From Sphaerulina vaccinii (lineage: Eukaryota > Ascomycota > Dothideomycetes > Mycosphaerellales > Mycosphaerellaceae): a DNA stretch of 64,000 nucleotides. Below, piece after piece: positions 40,250-50,595 of the stretch; position 1 is the stretch's first letter; every line of letters begins with the position of its first letter. Both the position numbers and the translations under genes were made by a program. Where the stretch lies: NCBI GenBank assembly GCA_022570795.1, contig JAKUDP010000001.1:3100001-3164000 (forward strand), given 5' to 3'. The notes under the pieces are model-generated. The model searched no databases, was not told the origin of the DNA, and saw only the letters and a program-made list of their open reading frames with translations.

Positions 40250-41001
40250 CGTGAAGACTTGGTAGGCTTGCTGACTGGTAGTCTGGATGTAGTGTATGCT
40301 GGAATGTAGCTCGGGCAGGGGACTCCCTTTATCTCTAGAACGTTGGCTTGATTGTCAGAACAGCAGCCAGATCCTTGTCTCTCAGATTGACGGCTTTTCG
40401 AGTTGTCCGATTTCGATCTATGCTTGATAGCGCAATATGTCGTGTATATGCAAAGTCCCTCGAAGTGGTTTGGTTGATGTATGATATTGTGAGTTTCAGG
40501 TTGGTAGTGCGGACTGAGACGTATACATACTGACCGAGAGATGACTCTTGTCGTCCTCACTTTTTGATATAGTGGACTCACAAGATTTAGCAGATACCAG
40601 CTTATGGCCCATCGAGGTCCGCGGGATGGTCAGTCATAGGCTCAGGGAGAGCCATGCCTGTTGTTTATATAAGTTCGGTAGAAGCCTCGTGGGAAGAAAG
40701 CTACCGAGCAGCGCAGAGAGTATAGTTTGTGTCCCGCTACTTGAAAGTGGGCCCTCATAGTTTGCGACGCCATGCATGAGTATGTGTACCAAGAAGTTCA
40801 AAACGTTGTATACTGAGAATCGTATCAGCTCTCAATCGCCTAAAAGTGGTATGCCAGAATGCACAATGCTCGCTCAAATGCTGTGCTCACAAGACACGCC
40901 ATGACCCAAGCCATTTCCGTATCTCCGACTCATTATTACGTCTCTTCATCAAGACCCGGTTTTCCAATGAACATCAATGTATGCAAGTAGCGATCTTTCC
41001 C
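40250..41001. other. intergenic region
   Basis: About 750 bp upstream of the F-box-like gene and downstream of the Dma1-type gene (both minus strand). Short frames only; no element recognised. Confidence 0.35.
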
Positions 41002-42810
41002 TCACAAAGGCCAATTCCTCGCTGACACTTCCTCGGGAGATGTCTCCGAGACGGCTTGCGCAACAAGATTGTTGTCTATTCGATCTCGTCCAGCACTTCC
41101 GTCCAACACAAAAGGTCCAGCGTCGTTACGTGGCGTCATCGGCCCATCTCTGATGGTAGGCTCGCCGACTGACAAGGCGAACTGCGTGTGGGATGTTGGC
41201 GTTGTAGAGCGTGCGCCGTTGGCACCACTAGCGTTGCGTTGGCCTGATCTCGAGCGTGCTATGTTGATTGGCTGAGAAGCGGGCACTGGAAGCGCAGATG
41301 AGCTCGATCGATCTGCTCGTGTGAAGACCTGCGGTGTTGGCGAGCTCAGAGATGTATCATTGAGCATCCTCGAAAGATCTCTGTCCACTTCGGGGATCAG
41401 TGAACGATCTCCAGTACTCGGTGCTGATAGAAAAGCATCTTGATCACTGTCATCGCTGTGATCTCGACTTCGTGTTCCATTTGCCACTTCACTCGCTTCT
41501 CCTCCTGCATCAGCCTGCTCCTCCAATTCATCAAATTCTTCAAAAAGCTCCTCTTCTGGCTGCTCCACATCTGCTTCGAGATCTGCCACAAAGCGGCAAT
41601 TTGGACACAGAAAGTTAGGGTAGTTCGGTCCATGTATGATACTGCGTATACATTTGAAGTGCCAGACGTGACTGCAGGGCGCCACGAACAGAGCCTGACA
41701 AGGGGCAACCGAGTTGAGGCAGATGGAGCACTCGGAAGTATTGACACTCGCCGCATCAGACTCTCTGACTTTCGCCTTTGGTGTAGATTTGGCACCAGGG
41801 AACAGGCGCTTGTGTGCAGACGTGTTGAAATTGTTCAAGCTCTTCTGCCACCCACGGTTGCACTCTATGCGAATCTTGACGCAGCGAAAGATAACCTCTT
41901 CACCTCCTTTGAAGTCGATGCCCAGCTGAACCACATCTCCGTCATTGACTGGATATGGCCTGCTTTCCACTCCTGGGCTTGATAGACGGACGTGGTTGAG
42001 GAAGGTGCCAGAGCTGGACTTAACATCCTTGACATACCATTGCCCGTCTGAGCACCAGAACTCGCAATGCCTTCTGCTAACGACTTTGGACTTGAAGCCC
42101 ACAACGTCGGTAGTCTGACTGTCCCGCTCACTGTAGCGCCCGACCTTGACTTTGCCATCGGCTTGTTTCAGCTGTCGAGAAAGTGCATTGAAATGTAGTG
42201 AAGGACGTGATGAGCGGTTCTCCACGTGTGGTATGAACCGAATGGTGGGTAACGAGTCTTTGCTCGAGCCGGCTGGCGTGGCTGCTGAAGATGTGGTGTC
42301 TGGCATCGCGGAAGGCATGGAAGCAATCTCCGCGAGTTCAGCTGTCGAAGTTCGTCGTGCAGAAGTGTTGGATGCTGTTGGGCCAAATGCCGTAGCTGCT
42401 CGACTGCGGGTCATGGCGTCTATGGAAGCACTGCTGTTCGGCCCCGGGGTCGCCGAAACAGTGGTAGTGGAGGTCGAAGTGGTCCTGCCTGGTATCCAGC
42501 CGTTCTCGCCAGACTGTATAGTCGATGTCGACAAGGCAGGTGGGGGTGCTGTTTGCTCACTACCCCGCTCTGCAGGTGGACTCGTGACTGTCGAATGCTG
42601 CTGCTGCGTCGGTGTAGCGCTTCTCGACACCGGAAAGTCGACAGGTGAGGAATTCGAACGTATCAGTGGAGGCGGCTGTTCGGAGCGGTGCAGATGATTG
42701 CGCAGATATGAAAGTCCTCGCAGTCGACCCGGACGGGTGGGCGACGACGGCGTGGCGGTGGTCGAGTGCAGCGAGGAAGTCGGCGGAGAAGGAATGGCGG
42801 ACCCTAGCAT
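41002..42810 (-). CDS. dma1: Dma1/Dma2-type FHA-RING E3 ubiquitin ligase
   Basis: 602 aa, single exon. A Ser/Thr/Pro-rich disordered N-terminus (1-185) precedes an FHA domain (about 205-318) with GRYSERD, the SRRH phosphothreonine-binding segment, SSSGTFLNH and DGDVVQLG. A C3HC4/RING-H2 domain (about 361-405) follows: CSICLNSV, CSHVWHFKC, CPNC. This FHA-then-RING order defines Dma1/Dma2 (yeast) and Chfr/RNF8-like ligases. They ubiquitinate substrates after binding phosphothreonine and act in the spindle-position checkpoint and septin regulation. The C-terminal 190 residues are acidic then Ser/Arg-rich and probably regulatory. MLGSAIPS is the first ATG. Confidence 0.88.
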   Translation of the reverse strand: MLGSAIPSPPTSSLHSTTATPSSPTRPGRLRGLSYLRNHLHRSEQPPPLIRSNSSPVDFPVSRSATPTQQQHSTVTSPPAERGSEQTAPPPALSTSTIQSGENGWIPGRTTSTSTTTVSATPGPNSSASIDAMTRSRAATAFGPTASNTSARRTSTAELAEIASMPSAMPDTTSSAATPAGSSKDSLPTIRFIPHVENRSSRPSLHFNALSRQLKQADGKVKVGRYSERDSQTTDVVGFKSKVVSRRHCEFWCSDGQWYVKDVKSSSGTFLNHVRLSSPGVESRPYPVNDGDVVQLGIDFKGGEEVIFRCVKIRIECNRGWQKSLNNFNTSAHKRLFPGAKSTPKAKVRESDAASVNTSECSICLNSVAPCQALFVAPCSHVWHFKCIRSIIHGPNYPNFLCPNCRFVADLEADVEQPEEELFEEFDELEEQADAGGEASEVANGTRSRDHSDDSDQDAFLSAPSTGDRSLIPEVDRDLSRMLNDTSLSSPTPQVFTRADRSSSSALPVPASQPINIARSRSGQRNASGANGARSTTPTSHTQFALSVGEPTIRDGPMTPRNDAGPFVLDGSAGRDRIDNNLVAQAVSETSPEEVSARNWPL

Positions 42811-43342
42811 GCTTTATGTTGCTGCAGTAGTCCTGTACAGCGACAGCGGTAGTTCGGATATTTGCATTCGACGATGATGCTACAACCCTGCGCGGGAGTA
42901 TCAAGGCAAGCTGCGGTGTTTTGTCGCCCAAACACTTCTTTCTCTCAGCCTTTCAGCTCTGCCAATCTTGAAACGGTGCGGAGTACCACAGTATCACGGC
43001 TGGCGGCCTCTATGGTGACGCCCTTTCACAACAAGTCACTGGCGGCCGTACTATCATTCACAGTCGAGGCTGTCTTCGAGGTGTTCGAGGATGCAGAGAT
43101 TGGTAAACGCACAGATCAGGACAAGGGAAGTTGTTTTGGGAAAGAAGATGAAGTCAAGAGCGCTCTCACGCTCAACCACCCACCACAGACCCTGGTTCAC
43201 GCCTCTACCGATCAGAAGCGAGAAGCGGCACAAGACCATCCTGCTTGAGGAATTCATCGCTTGCGGATATGCCCACAGACAGGCGAGTGCTCTCTTAACA
43301 GCTCTGCTAAAAACAATCTTTGAAACATAGACTTCGTACCAG

Positions 43343-43666
43343 CTACGCAATGTTAATGTCAAAAGCCAGATTGACAGGCCTACCCGGGCCAATGCGAGAC
43401 AGATACAACGTATACTCGATATCAGCTGTTCTTGCAGCTGACCATTGGCTGAGCGCTGATCTACAAGATACGTATTGCTGCGCTCGCAAACGATGCGAGG
43501 CCTCTACCGGCAGATTACCAACAAGTGCTGCAACCATCTCGCCGATGTTGTTGTTGATGTCTCGGTATTGCGATACTAGGCCTTTGCTAGTGTACGGCGG
43601 CGCCATCTTCAGGCCCGTGCCGACCGGGTCAGAGATATGAGACTTCTTCGACTTCAAGTGTATCAT
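43343..43666 (-). CDS. possible small protein of 107 aa
   Basis: ATG-initiated frame MIHLKSKKSHISDPVGTGL..., soluble, mixed composition (LSQWSAARTADIEYTLYLSR). No intron signals, no family, no neighbour that explains it. It might be a chance frame in a long intergenic region; included only because the composition is protein-like throughout. Confidence 0.25.
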   Translation of the reverse strand: MIHLKSKKSHISDPVGTGLKMAPPYTSKGLVSQYRDINNNIGEMVAALVGNLPVEASHRLRAQQYVSCRSALSQWSAARTADIEYTLYLSRIGPGRPVNLAFDINIA

Positions 43667-43787
43667 CCTCCAACCATATTCATAAGAATGGTCTTCTGGA
43701 CATATATTTCGCCAAATGTAGGCACTGAGATGAGACAGGTGCGTCTCAATGTGCTATGATCCACTAACATTAATAATGAAATATCAT

Positions 43788-43850
43788 TATCTGGACTAAT
43801 GCTGTAGCATTACTACAACCTGGGCATACATGGAGTGTACCACCATGGCC
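43788..43850. repeat. degenerate copy of the amino-acid permease 3' end (copy 1)
   Basis: Shares AATATCAT..., ACTAATGCTG(C/T)AGCA(C/T)TAC and a TGG(A/G)YATACRTG-like block with 44862-44935, which spans the last codons of the permease gene and its 3' flank. Several differences read as C-to-T in this copy, two in CpA context (CAGC to TAGC, CCAC to CTAC), as expected from repeat-induced point mutation. The pair flanks the hypothetical gene at 44052-44700. Confidence 0.45.
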
Positions 43851-44051
43851 CACATAGCATGCAGGTATCCAGCTCTCGCAGCTCAGAATCCACGAAACAT
43901 GATGCCAATATACGTCGCTTGCCTCGCCGTCCCTCGTCCAGCAAACAATCGAATATGGGCTTCATGATCTTTAAGGTACGTATCCACCTGCTATTCTCGA
44001 GAAGTCCAGCTGGCCGTCATTTCGATACAAGAAAAGCAGACGATCTCCACA

Positions 44052-44700
44052 ATGTCTACGACCAAACATATGGACAAGCCTGTCTTCGGCCCTGAGCGAC
44101 CGCCAGCTATGAAAGAGCGCATCACCCGACTTACTGCAATGCTGAATCAAGAGTGTGCGAAACAAGGTTACGGTCTTGTCCTGGAGCTAAGCTCACAATG
44201 CCCGTTTGCCCATATGTTCTGGTATGCTCACGCCTGGACAGAGGATGAACAGAACGACTATCTGGAGAACGGCATTATGCCTAGAGACGACGATACCATG
44301 AATCCAGACGCTCAGGGATTGGGGATACTGGTCTTCGACGCGAGCAAGCCGATCACTGACGATTCTCCATTGCCTGAGATTGAGATCGATGTTATGCCAG
44401 ACTTGGACAAGTTTGGTAAAGGCGGAGGAGTCATGTGTCTCTTCGATGGCCGTGGCGATGGGGATCTCAGAGCACCATCCGTGAACAAGCACTATCTGGT
44501 TCCAGCGAAGGAGTTGGTCATGGTAACAACCGGCGAGAAGACCGTTCGCTTCTTTCCCAAGGCGATCGTGTCGATCGGCACCTTTGTCTTCGCCCCGGAC
44601 ACTGGGGCGTGGCCCACAGCTTGGAGGTAAGTAGAGGCTATATCACCAGGACGTCTTGAGACTGACTGCTAGCAGAAATCTCAGCAGAAACCAGGACTAA
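44052..44700 (+). CDS. hypothetical protein, two exons
   Basis: Exon 1 44052-44626 and short exon 2 44676-44700, joined by a 49-nt intron (GTAAGT donor, CTGAC branch, GCAG acceptor). Ignoring the intron, the frame ends one codon later at TAA inside the donor. About 199 aa: a soluble alpha/beta-type protein with LVLELSSQCPFAHMFWYAH, GLGILVFDASKPIT, GGVMCLFDGRGDGD and KAIVSIGTFVFAPD. No signal peptide or membrane segment. Family not recognised. An upstream exon (about 43957-43977) could extend the N-terminus in frame. It lies between two related repeat copies. Confidence 0.6.
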
Positions 44701-44861
44701 TGATGTGCGGCGCCGTGTGCCACAGGTGTGCAGCATTTGACAGGGACACGGGAAAGAGTGCTTGTCTTCGTGGAAGAGATGCGCTATGCCGGTAGTGAAC
44801 GTAAGTGCTCCTGGCGACCACTATAGTACTTGAAAGACGGCAAGACCCATCAAGTTTTCAA

Positions 44862-44935
44862 CAGAATATCATCCAGACTAATGCTGCAGCACTACCACAG
44901 CTGGATATACGTGAGGACTCTCCTCCACTTGGGCA
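44862..44935. repeat. repeat copy 2, overlapping the permease 3' end
   Basis: The intact partner of the 43788-43850 copy. It covers the final codons (WRRVLTYIQLW) and immediate 3' flank of the amino-acid permease, so the other copy is most simply a displaced, mutated fragment of this gene tail. Confidence 0.45.
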
Positions 44936-46702
44936 AAGAGTAGTGCTCATCGAGCATCTTGATCTCGTCAATGTTCAAAGGTCGCCTCCCAGTCTGCAAG
45001 TCGGCCTTCGCTGGATCCCTTAATTTGGTACGCAGAGCAACCTTGTAAAGCGTGCCACTCCCGAGAATGAGAACAGTACCTGGATGCGTCAGGACACAAG
45101 TCATAGCCACATCATCATGTGTCCAACTCACCAATCATGTATTGGAAGAAACCATACGCAGATGGCGTATCTGATCCGATTGGATAAAGTGCCAGGTATA
45201 GCGAGCATGCCGTGTAAAGTGTGCACAATGACAGCAACCATATTGGCGGAACTGGCCACCATTTGCACGACCAGGCATACTGCTGTTCGAAAAGAGGATC
45301 TTTCTGAGCCTTCAGAGCAGCTCGGAAGCGGAAAGATGTGATGCCAATCACGACCCATACCATGAAGTACCCAGTAGTGGCGATCTGAGCCAGCCAGTTG
45401 AAGACCTCGATTCCACCGGCACTGAGATTGCAGTATGTTAAGGCAACGGCTGTCAGGTAGGTGATGAGTAGTGCTGCACGCGGGATGCCTCTTCGATCCA
45501 CTTTTGAGACCCAACTCGGAATCAACCTCTGGTGCGACATCGAACGAAGTATACGAGAGGCGACATATACCTGAAGCACATGCCAAGTCAGCGAACGTGT
45601 CACGCGCAAGCCTGCTCCGATGTAGATACATACCGACTCAGCGCCAATTGCAGCGACCGAGATCATGATGACCAAGTTCAGCAGATGCGGCAATCCAGGA
45701 ATTCCCGACTCGTCCAAAGCGATCACAAATGGAGAGGCAGCAACACCAGAACCACCAAGCAACCTATCATCTGTCGCAGAAACAAGCAGCCCAATGAACA
45801 GCATGCTGACCAAGTAGAATATCGCCACTCTCAACGGAATCACCACAACAGCGTGAGCGATACTGAATCTTGGAGTCTTCGCTTCGCCAGCCAGAAAGCC
45901 CGTGAAGGTATTATCCCCAATAGCGAGGACAGCCAGCAAAACCGAATTACTATACCCTTTGAACCCATTCCGAGCCGCCAATCCATTCTGCCACGTCTCT
46001 CCATGATGTACACGTCCATTCGGTCCAGCACCAAACACCATAGCCAAAGCCGTCACCATGAAAATCAACAACGCCACAATCTTCATGATGGATGTGACAT
46101 ACTCGAACCAAGCAAAGACTTTACTCGGCAATGAGAAGATCACGAGCATGACTAGCAGAAAGATCGTATACCAAACCGCCTCATGCACGCTATCCTGCGC
46201 CCAATAGTTGACGAGAATACTGAAGAATGTCGCTTCTGCAGCTACGATGGCTGTCCAGCCTAACCACATCGAGAAGCCTCCAGCAAAGGCTAGAGCGGGA
46301 TCGACGAAGCGGTCTGCATAGTCGATGTAGTTTCCCGATACTGGAAAGGCTATAGTCATCTCGGAGACGGTATTGAGAACTGCCCAGACGCAGGTGCATA
46401 CTGTGCTGAAGGCGAGGAAGAGTGTTGCTGGACCGCCATCGCGAAGATTCTTGCCGGAGGCTATGAAGAGTCCTGCGCCGATTTGGCCTCCTAGAGAGAT
46501 GATCTGTGGCGGTCGTCAGTAGAGGATCAATGCAGTATGGAAAGAGGGAAGGTACGTGGATGTGGCGAGCTGTGAAGCTGCGTTTGTACTGTCCATCGCG
46601 GGCTTCTAGATCCACTGGAGAGATAGAACCGGGTTGCACATCTTCGTCTGTCAAGGACTCTACTACTGGACTTTTCTTGTCTTCTTGGCTGAGGTTGGAC
46701 AT
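44892..46702 (-). CDS. amino-acid/GABA permease (APC superfamily)
   Basis: Four exons: 46702-46556, 46503-45634, 45570-45132 and 45079-44892; 547 aa. The introns have GTACCT, GTATGT and GTGAGT donors, and the middle one is 63 nt with no in-frame stop. An integral plasma-membrane transporter of the yeast amino-acid permease family. Seen: first helix LGGQIGAGLFIASGKNLRDGGP (consensus TM1 unwound GxG), TVSEMTIAFPVSGNYIDYADRFVDP, GDNTFTGFLAGEAKTPR, IGAESV/YVASRILRSM with SWVSKVDRRGIPRAALLITY (loop 8-9 signature), and TTGYFMVWVVIGITSFRFR. The C-terminus carries PLNIDEIKMLDEHYSLPKWR. Substrate cannot be read from sequence; relatives take up amino acids. It is a neighbour of nitrate reductase, 620 bp away on the same strand. 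Confidence 0.9.
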
Positions 46703-47322
46703 TGTGGGTTGTGCGTTAAGAGTAGTTCTCGAAAGGCAACGGCGACAGCATCATAAGTGCCTCTACTTTCGTATAGCTAGCTTATCAGCTACTCTGATAG
46801 CAGTCCCAGCCCGTCGTTATATTGCTCTGCGCTCTGTTGGCCGAGTGAGCTCCATGTCACGGGCAACCATCCTAGACAATCGGCCAAAGCTTCTCGGCAT
46901 ATCGAGTGACGACAAAGATGTATAACATGTTCCTTTTCTCAACCAACTATCGTTGTTCTCTTTCAAGCTTCATCGTAGGGTATCTTGACTTGACCTCGCC
47001 CAAGAGGCTGTGCGTATTGTGGTTGGGCTGAGAAGGTGCCGCTAGCAATCAGCATACATGCATGATCTCAAACTGTGTCTCCTCAACAGTCGGTGATGGT
47101 CTAGTGGAAAGCTCCTAAGTCATTCGCATAGCTAATGCTGAGCCAGTACATGTCTTTGCGATAGGCTTAAGCTGCCCCAACTGTAGTCTCCGCTCGCGCA
47201 GTGTCTAGGTGGCCATTCGAGCGATTGTTTTTGCTATCCGATGTCATATGTATGTTTGCGGCTGTTTCTTTTTGCTGCGCCAGACCTCCATATATCTTAC
47301 TAGCCACTCTCTACATCTCATC
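46703..47322. promoter_or_regulatory. region between permease start and nitrate reductase stop
   Basis: Promoter of the permease gene. AreA-type factors recognise GATA-core sites, and the flanking genes would suit such control, but I see no obvious GATA cluster. Nothing else recognised. Confidence 0.35.
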
Positions 47323-50300
47323 TTAGAATCCAAAACAGTTCTCATCCTCCTTATAACCCCAGTCCTTCAGTGCGGGCAGTGCAGCCTTCTGAATCATCCC
47401 CGGAGGCCCACACAAGAACACAACAGCATCCTTATCTTCGGGCGAAAACAGCGTATTCTTGATCAACTCCTCATCAACATGTCCCTTCTTCCCCTTCCAT
47501 TCCTCAGTAGGATGACTCAAAATATGCTCAACCCTCAATCTCCCCTTCCCTTTCTCAACAAACCAATCCAATTCCTCTTTCAGCAAGATATCCTTCTCAC
47601 TCTTATTAGCATCTACAACTCTAACTTCCACTCCTGCGTCTTCGAGGATAGTACGTGCAATTAGTGCGTAACCGGGCGTGATACCTGATCCACCGAGTAC
47701 AAGAGAGATTTTCTTAAAAGTGCGTTCTTGGTCTTCGATGATGAATTTTCCATTTCCGTTATAGACGATTTCGCCTGTTGGGCCTCGGATTTCGATCTCT
47801 TCTCCTAAGGGCATACAGTCGAGGATATTGGACATTGCGCCTCCTGGTTGTTTGTCTGTGGGGAAGTAAGTTTTGACGACGAGTTCGAAAGTTCCGTTGC
47901 CGTCTTGTAGAGATTGGATTTCTGATGATGGTTCTTCGTTGTCTATCTTGTCGTTCTTCGGATCGGGAAGGAGCGGTTTCGTAGGCGTGTATGATCGGAT
48001 GAGCATTTTATCCTTCATGTGGAAACCTAGCTGAACGTGTTGACAGGTTCCTAGGCCGAGATCTTTCATGCCGTCTGGTAAGTCAAATGTGTATCTTCTT
48101 GTGTCTTCGGAGATCTTGTCTCGTTTCGAGAGTTTGACAGGCACCCACTTGTGTTTCTGAAGCACCACATCTCCTGACTTGTCTTTGCTGTTCGCTTTCT
48201 CTTTCGCAGCAGCTTCGGCATTGGCTTTGATGAAGTTTGCAGCTTTTTCAGTCACGACTCCAATGATGCACTCTTTCAGCTTTTGATATGCGAAACCATC
48301 GTGGATGCTGGCGAACTCGTCGCTGGTCTCTTGATGGACTTTGCCTGCATGGCCCACGATTGCTGCCTTTCCTCCAGGATGCCAGCTCAGGACAGAAGTG
48401 GTATCATAGACTTTCCCATCCACAACCAACCAGCAATCAGATTCGGTATTGTGTTTCTCAATCTCTTGTCTCGTGAATTGTTTCTGCGGTGCACCTGCTT
48501 CTTGCTTCGCAGCGTTGATCTGATTCTCCGTGCTAGGCTTCATCCATCCTCCATCACCTGTGCCGGGTTCTACAGGATGTCTGAACAGCATGTGAGGGAC
48601 CTCGTCATCTTTGTCTTGTGCGATCTCGGGCTTGACAGTATACCAGCAGTTGTTCATCATACCCATCGTATTCCAGACTGGTCGTTCAGGTTGCGTGTTC
48701 TTGAAGACGTTCCAGGCTCGAACGGAGATGTTCTTACTTGAGATGAGATGCACGATGGAGACATCTACGTACCAGTGCAGCCAGGTCCAGAACTTGTTGC
48801 CGTGTCGGATCGGGTACTCAGGGAACTTCCTTATGCAATAGAGCCATGTTTCTCCGCCGTCCAGACTGATCTCAATTCGTTGGACCTCATGTCCGCCACC
48901 ATCATATGCGTAGCCTTCGATCCGGTACGTCTTGCCCTTGCGAGCATGTGTCAAAGGTATCTTCTCGCCTTGAGCAGGTTTGACGATGACGCTGTTCAGA
49001 TTCTGCTCATTGCAAGCAGTATCAGGGTGTGCGAACATGGCATTGGCGAACTCTCCATCCTTCTCCGTAATGAAAGAAGGCAACACTCTATTGTCCCAGA
49101 TATGGTAATGAGAGCTATTCTCCTCATCAGACACCCAAATCTTGCTCAGCCACTTCACACATCGTCCACCAACATATCCAGGAATCAAGAGCCGCACAGG
49201 ATATCCATGATCTGGAGGCAACGGCACATCATTCATCTCCATCGCCAGAATAACATCGTTCGTAGGATCCATAGCGTAATCCAGAGGAATGCAAGTCTCG
49301 TACTTGCCCTCACTCGGTTCGTCAGCGCCTTGGAAGTTCACCCACCTCAGCTTGCCATCACCAGTATACTTGCTCTCCTTCACACCAGCTGCAAGTAACA
49401 CATCTCTCAGCAATGGGCCTTTCCAGTAGACGCAACCAGTAGCTCCAGCTCCCCAGCTGAAACCTTTAGATCGCTTGATCATGTTGAGCTCTTTCCGTCT
49501 GTTACCGTCACAAGCCAGTGCGACAGGTATATTGATATGTTCAAACTTCTCTTTCAGGTCGTCCATAGATAGCTTGAGCTTCCCGTTCTCCACATCTAGT
49601 TCGTGAAACTCCCATAGAATACGAGGCACAGCTCCGTGGTTACGAATGTAATGTAGCTCATTTGGCGTGATCAGACCACCTTCGTAAAGAGTCGTGAGAT
49701 CCGATTCGGCGTTCATGGGGTGCTTGCCAGTCAGGCGAATCAAGTTATCAGATCGAGGTAGCCAGTTGTCAGGCGAGAACTGATCCTGCTCATCGATAGC
49801 AATCGTCGTACGGTTCTGTGTTTGTGGACTCTTTCGCTTGCCATCGTTCTGCTGTAGCTTGCTTCGATACTCCTTCTCATGTTGGAGTGATCGCAGGAGA
49901 GCAATCTCCTGAGGTGTGTATCGTTCCAGCAGCTTCTCATATTCGGACTTCTCCTCTTTCTCGCTATCGCTCTCGGACGAGTTCTCATCGTCTGCAGCAT
50001 AAGCATCATGATGCTTGCTATTCTCGCCCTCTTTCCGTTTCCAATCGTTCTCTTCCTGGTCAGTCTCCTCAGCCTGTGGTTTCTCCTTATCTGCGTTGTT
50101 CATCTGCACGCCATCTTCAGTATGTGACTCCTTCTCCTTCTTCGCTGCTTCCTCTTTCTGCCTCTTCTCTATGTTAGCTGGCCACTCCTCTTCATTCTTC
50201 ACCCAATCCTCAGTCGCTTCGAGCACATATCTCCAGCCCAGACTGCGGTTCTCCGGGTATCTGAGATGAAGATCCTTCTCGCTGGTGACGATGTCTCTGA

Positions 50301-50595
50301 AGTTGACCAGATCACCCTTTTGAGCTTTTGCTTTCAGCTGCTCGTATTCCTTCTTCGCTTCCTCGTCAAAATCTGCCTCCTCTTCCTGCTCAGAGCTGCT
50401 AGACGATCTCGTCAAATCAGGCACATCTCCAGCCTCATCGTCTTGATGCGTCACACCAGGAACGCGTCCTTGTTTGTTCCGGTAGCCAATTCGATGCTGG
50501 TGGCCATTGCTCCAGTGAGGCTCGTCCTTGATATCTTGTGCACTTGATCCTGGGTGGTGCTTGACGCTCACCTTCCAAGGAATATCGTGAGGCAT
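47323..50595 (-). CDS. niaD: NADPH nitrate reductase with long acidic N-terminal insertion
   Basis: From ATG 50595 (MPHDIPWKVSVKHHPGSS) about 1090 aa, uninterrupted; most fungal enzymes are 860-910 aa. Reduces nitrate to nitrite in the cytosol using NADPH through FAD, heme b5 and Moco. Seen: Moco domain with ACDGNRRKE (metal-ligand Cys about 362) and KGFSWGAGATG; dimerisation region to about 690; cytochrome b5 with WHPGG (about 737-741) and IHDGF (second heme His); FAD motif RSYTP (about 866); NADPH motifs GGSGITPGYALI (about 967-978), CGPPGM (about 1061) and the closing FGF. The extra length is an acidic Glu/Lys stretch at about 66-260 that keeps a conserved island WRYVLEATEDWVKNEEEWPA. No nitrite reductase or nitrate transporter lies nearby. 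Confidence 0.93.
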   Translation of the reverse strand: MPHDIPWKVSVKHHPGSSAQDIKDEPHWSNGHQHRIGYRNKQGRVPGVTHQDDEAGDVPDLTRSSSSSEQEEEADFDEEAKKEYEQLKAKAQKGDLVNFRDIVTSEKDLHLRYPENRSLGWRYVLEATEDWVKNEEEWPANIEKRQKEEAAKKEKESHTEDGVQMNNADKEKPQAEETDQEENDWKRKEGENSKHHDAYAADDENSSESDSEKEEKSEYEKLLERYTPQEIALLRSLQHEKEYRSKLQQNDGKRKSPQTQNRTTIAIDEQDQFSPDNWLPRSDNLIRLTGKHPMNAESDLTTLYEGGLITPNELHYIRNHGAVPRILWEFHELDVENGKLKLSMDDLKEKFEHINIPVALACDGNRRKELNMIKRSKGFSWGAGATGCVYWKGPLLRDVLLAAGVKESKYTGDGKLRWVNFQGADEPSEGKYETCIPLDYAMDPTNDVILAMEMNDVPLPPDHGYPVRLLIPGYVGGRCVKWLSKIWVSDEENSSHYHIWDNRVLPSFITEKDGEFANAMFAHPDTACNEQNLNSVIVKPAQGEKIPLTHARKGKTYRIEGYAYDGGGHEVQRIEISLDGGETWLYCIRKFPEYPIRHGNKFWTWLHWYVDVSIVHLISSKNISVRAWNVFKNTQPERPVWNTMGMMNNCWYTVKPEIAQDKDDEVPHMLFRHPVEPGTGDGGWMKPSTENQINAAKQEAGAPQKQFTRQEIEKHNTESDCWLVVDGKVYDTTSVLSWHPGGKAAIVGHAGKVHQETSDEFASIHDGFAYQKLKECIIGVVTEKAANFIKANAEAAAKEKANSKDKSGDVVLQKHKWVPVKLSKRDKISEDTRRYTFDLPDGMKDLGLGTCQHVQLGFHMKDKMLIRSYTPTKPLLPDPKNDKIDNEEPSSEIQSLQDGNGTFELVVKTYFPTDKQPGGAMSNILDCMPLGEEIEIRGPTGEIVYNGNGKFIIEDQERTFKKISLVLGGSGITPGYALIARTILEDAGVEVRVVDANKSEKDILLKEELDWFVEKGKGRLRVEHILSHPTEEWKGKKGHVDEELIKNTLFSPEDKDAVVFLCGPPGMIQKAALPALKDWGYKEDENCFGF

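Larger units (their letters stand above)
42811..44051. other. intergenic region with one weak ORF and a repeat copy
   Basis: Includes the Dma1 promoter, a possible small minus-strand ORF (43343-43666) and a degraded copy of the permease 3' end (43788-43850). A possible 5' exon of the following gene (ATG at 43957, MGFMIFK before a GTACGT donor) also lies here and would splice in frame to about 44041. Confidence 0.4.

Noticed and set aside
47090..47165. GGTGATGGTCTAGTGG, resembling a tRNA 5' end and A box
   Set aside because: No matching acceptor stem or GTTCGAATC-type B box follows at the needed distance.
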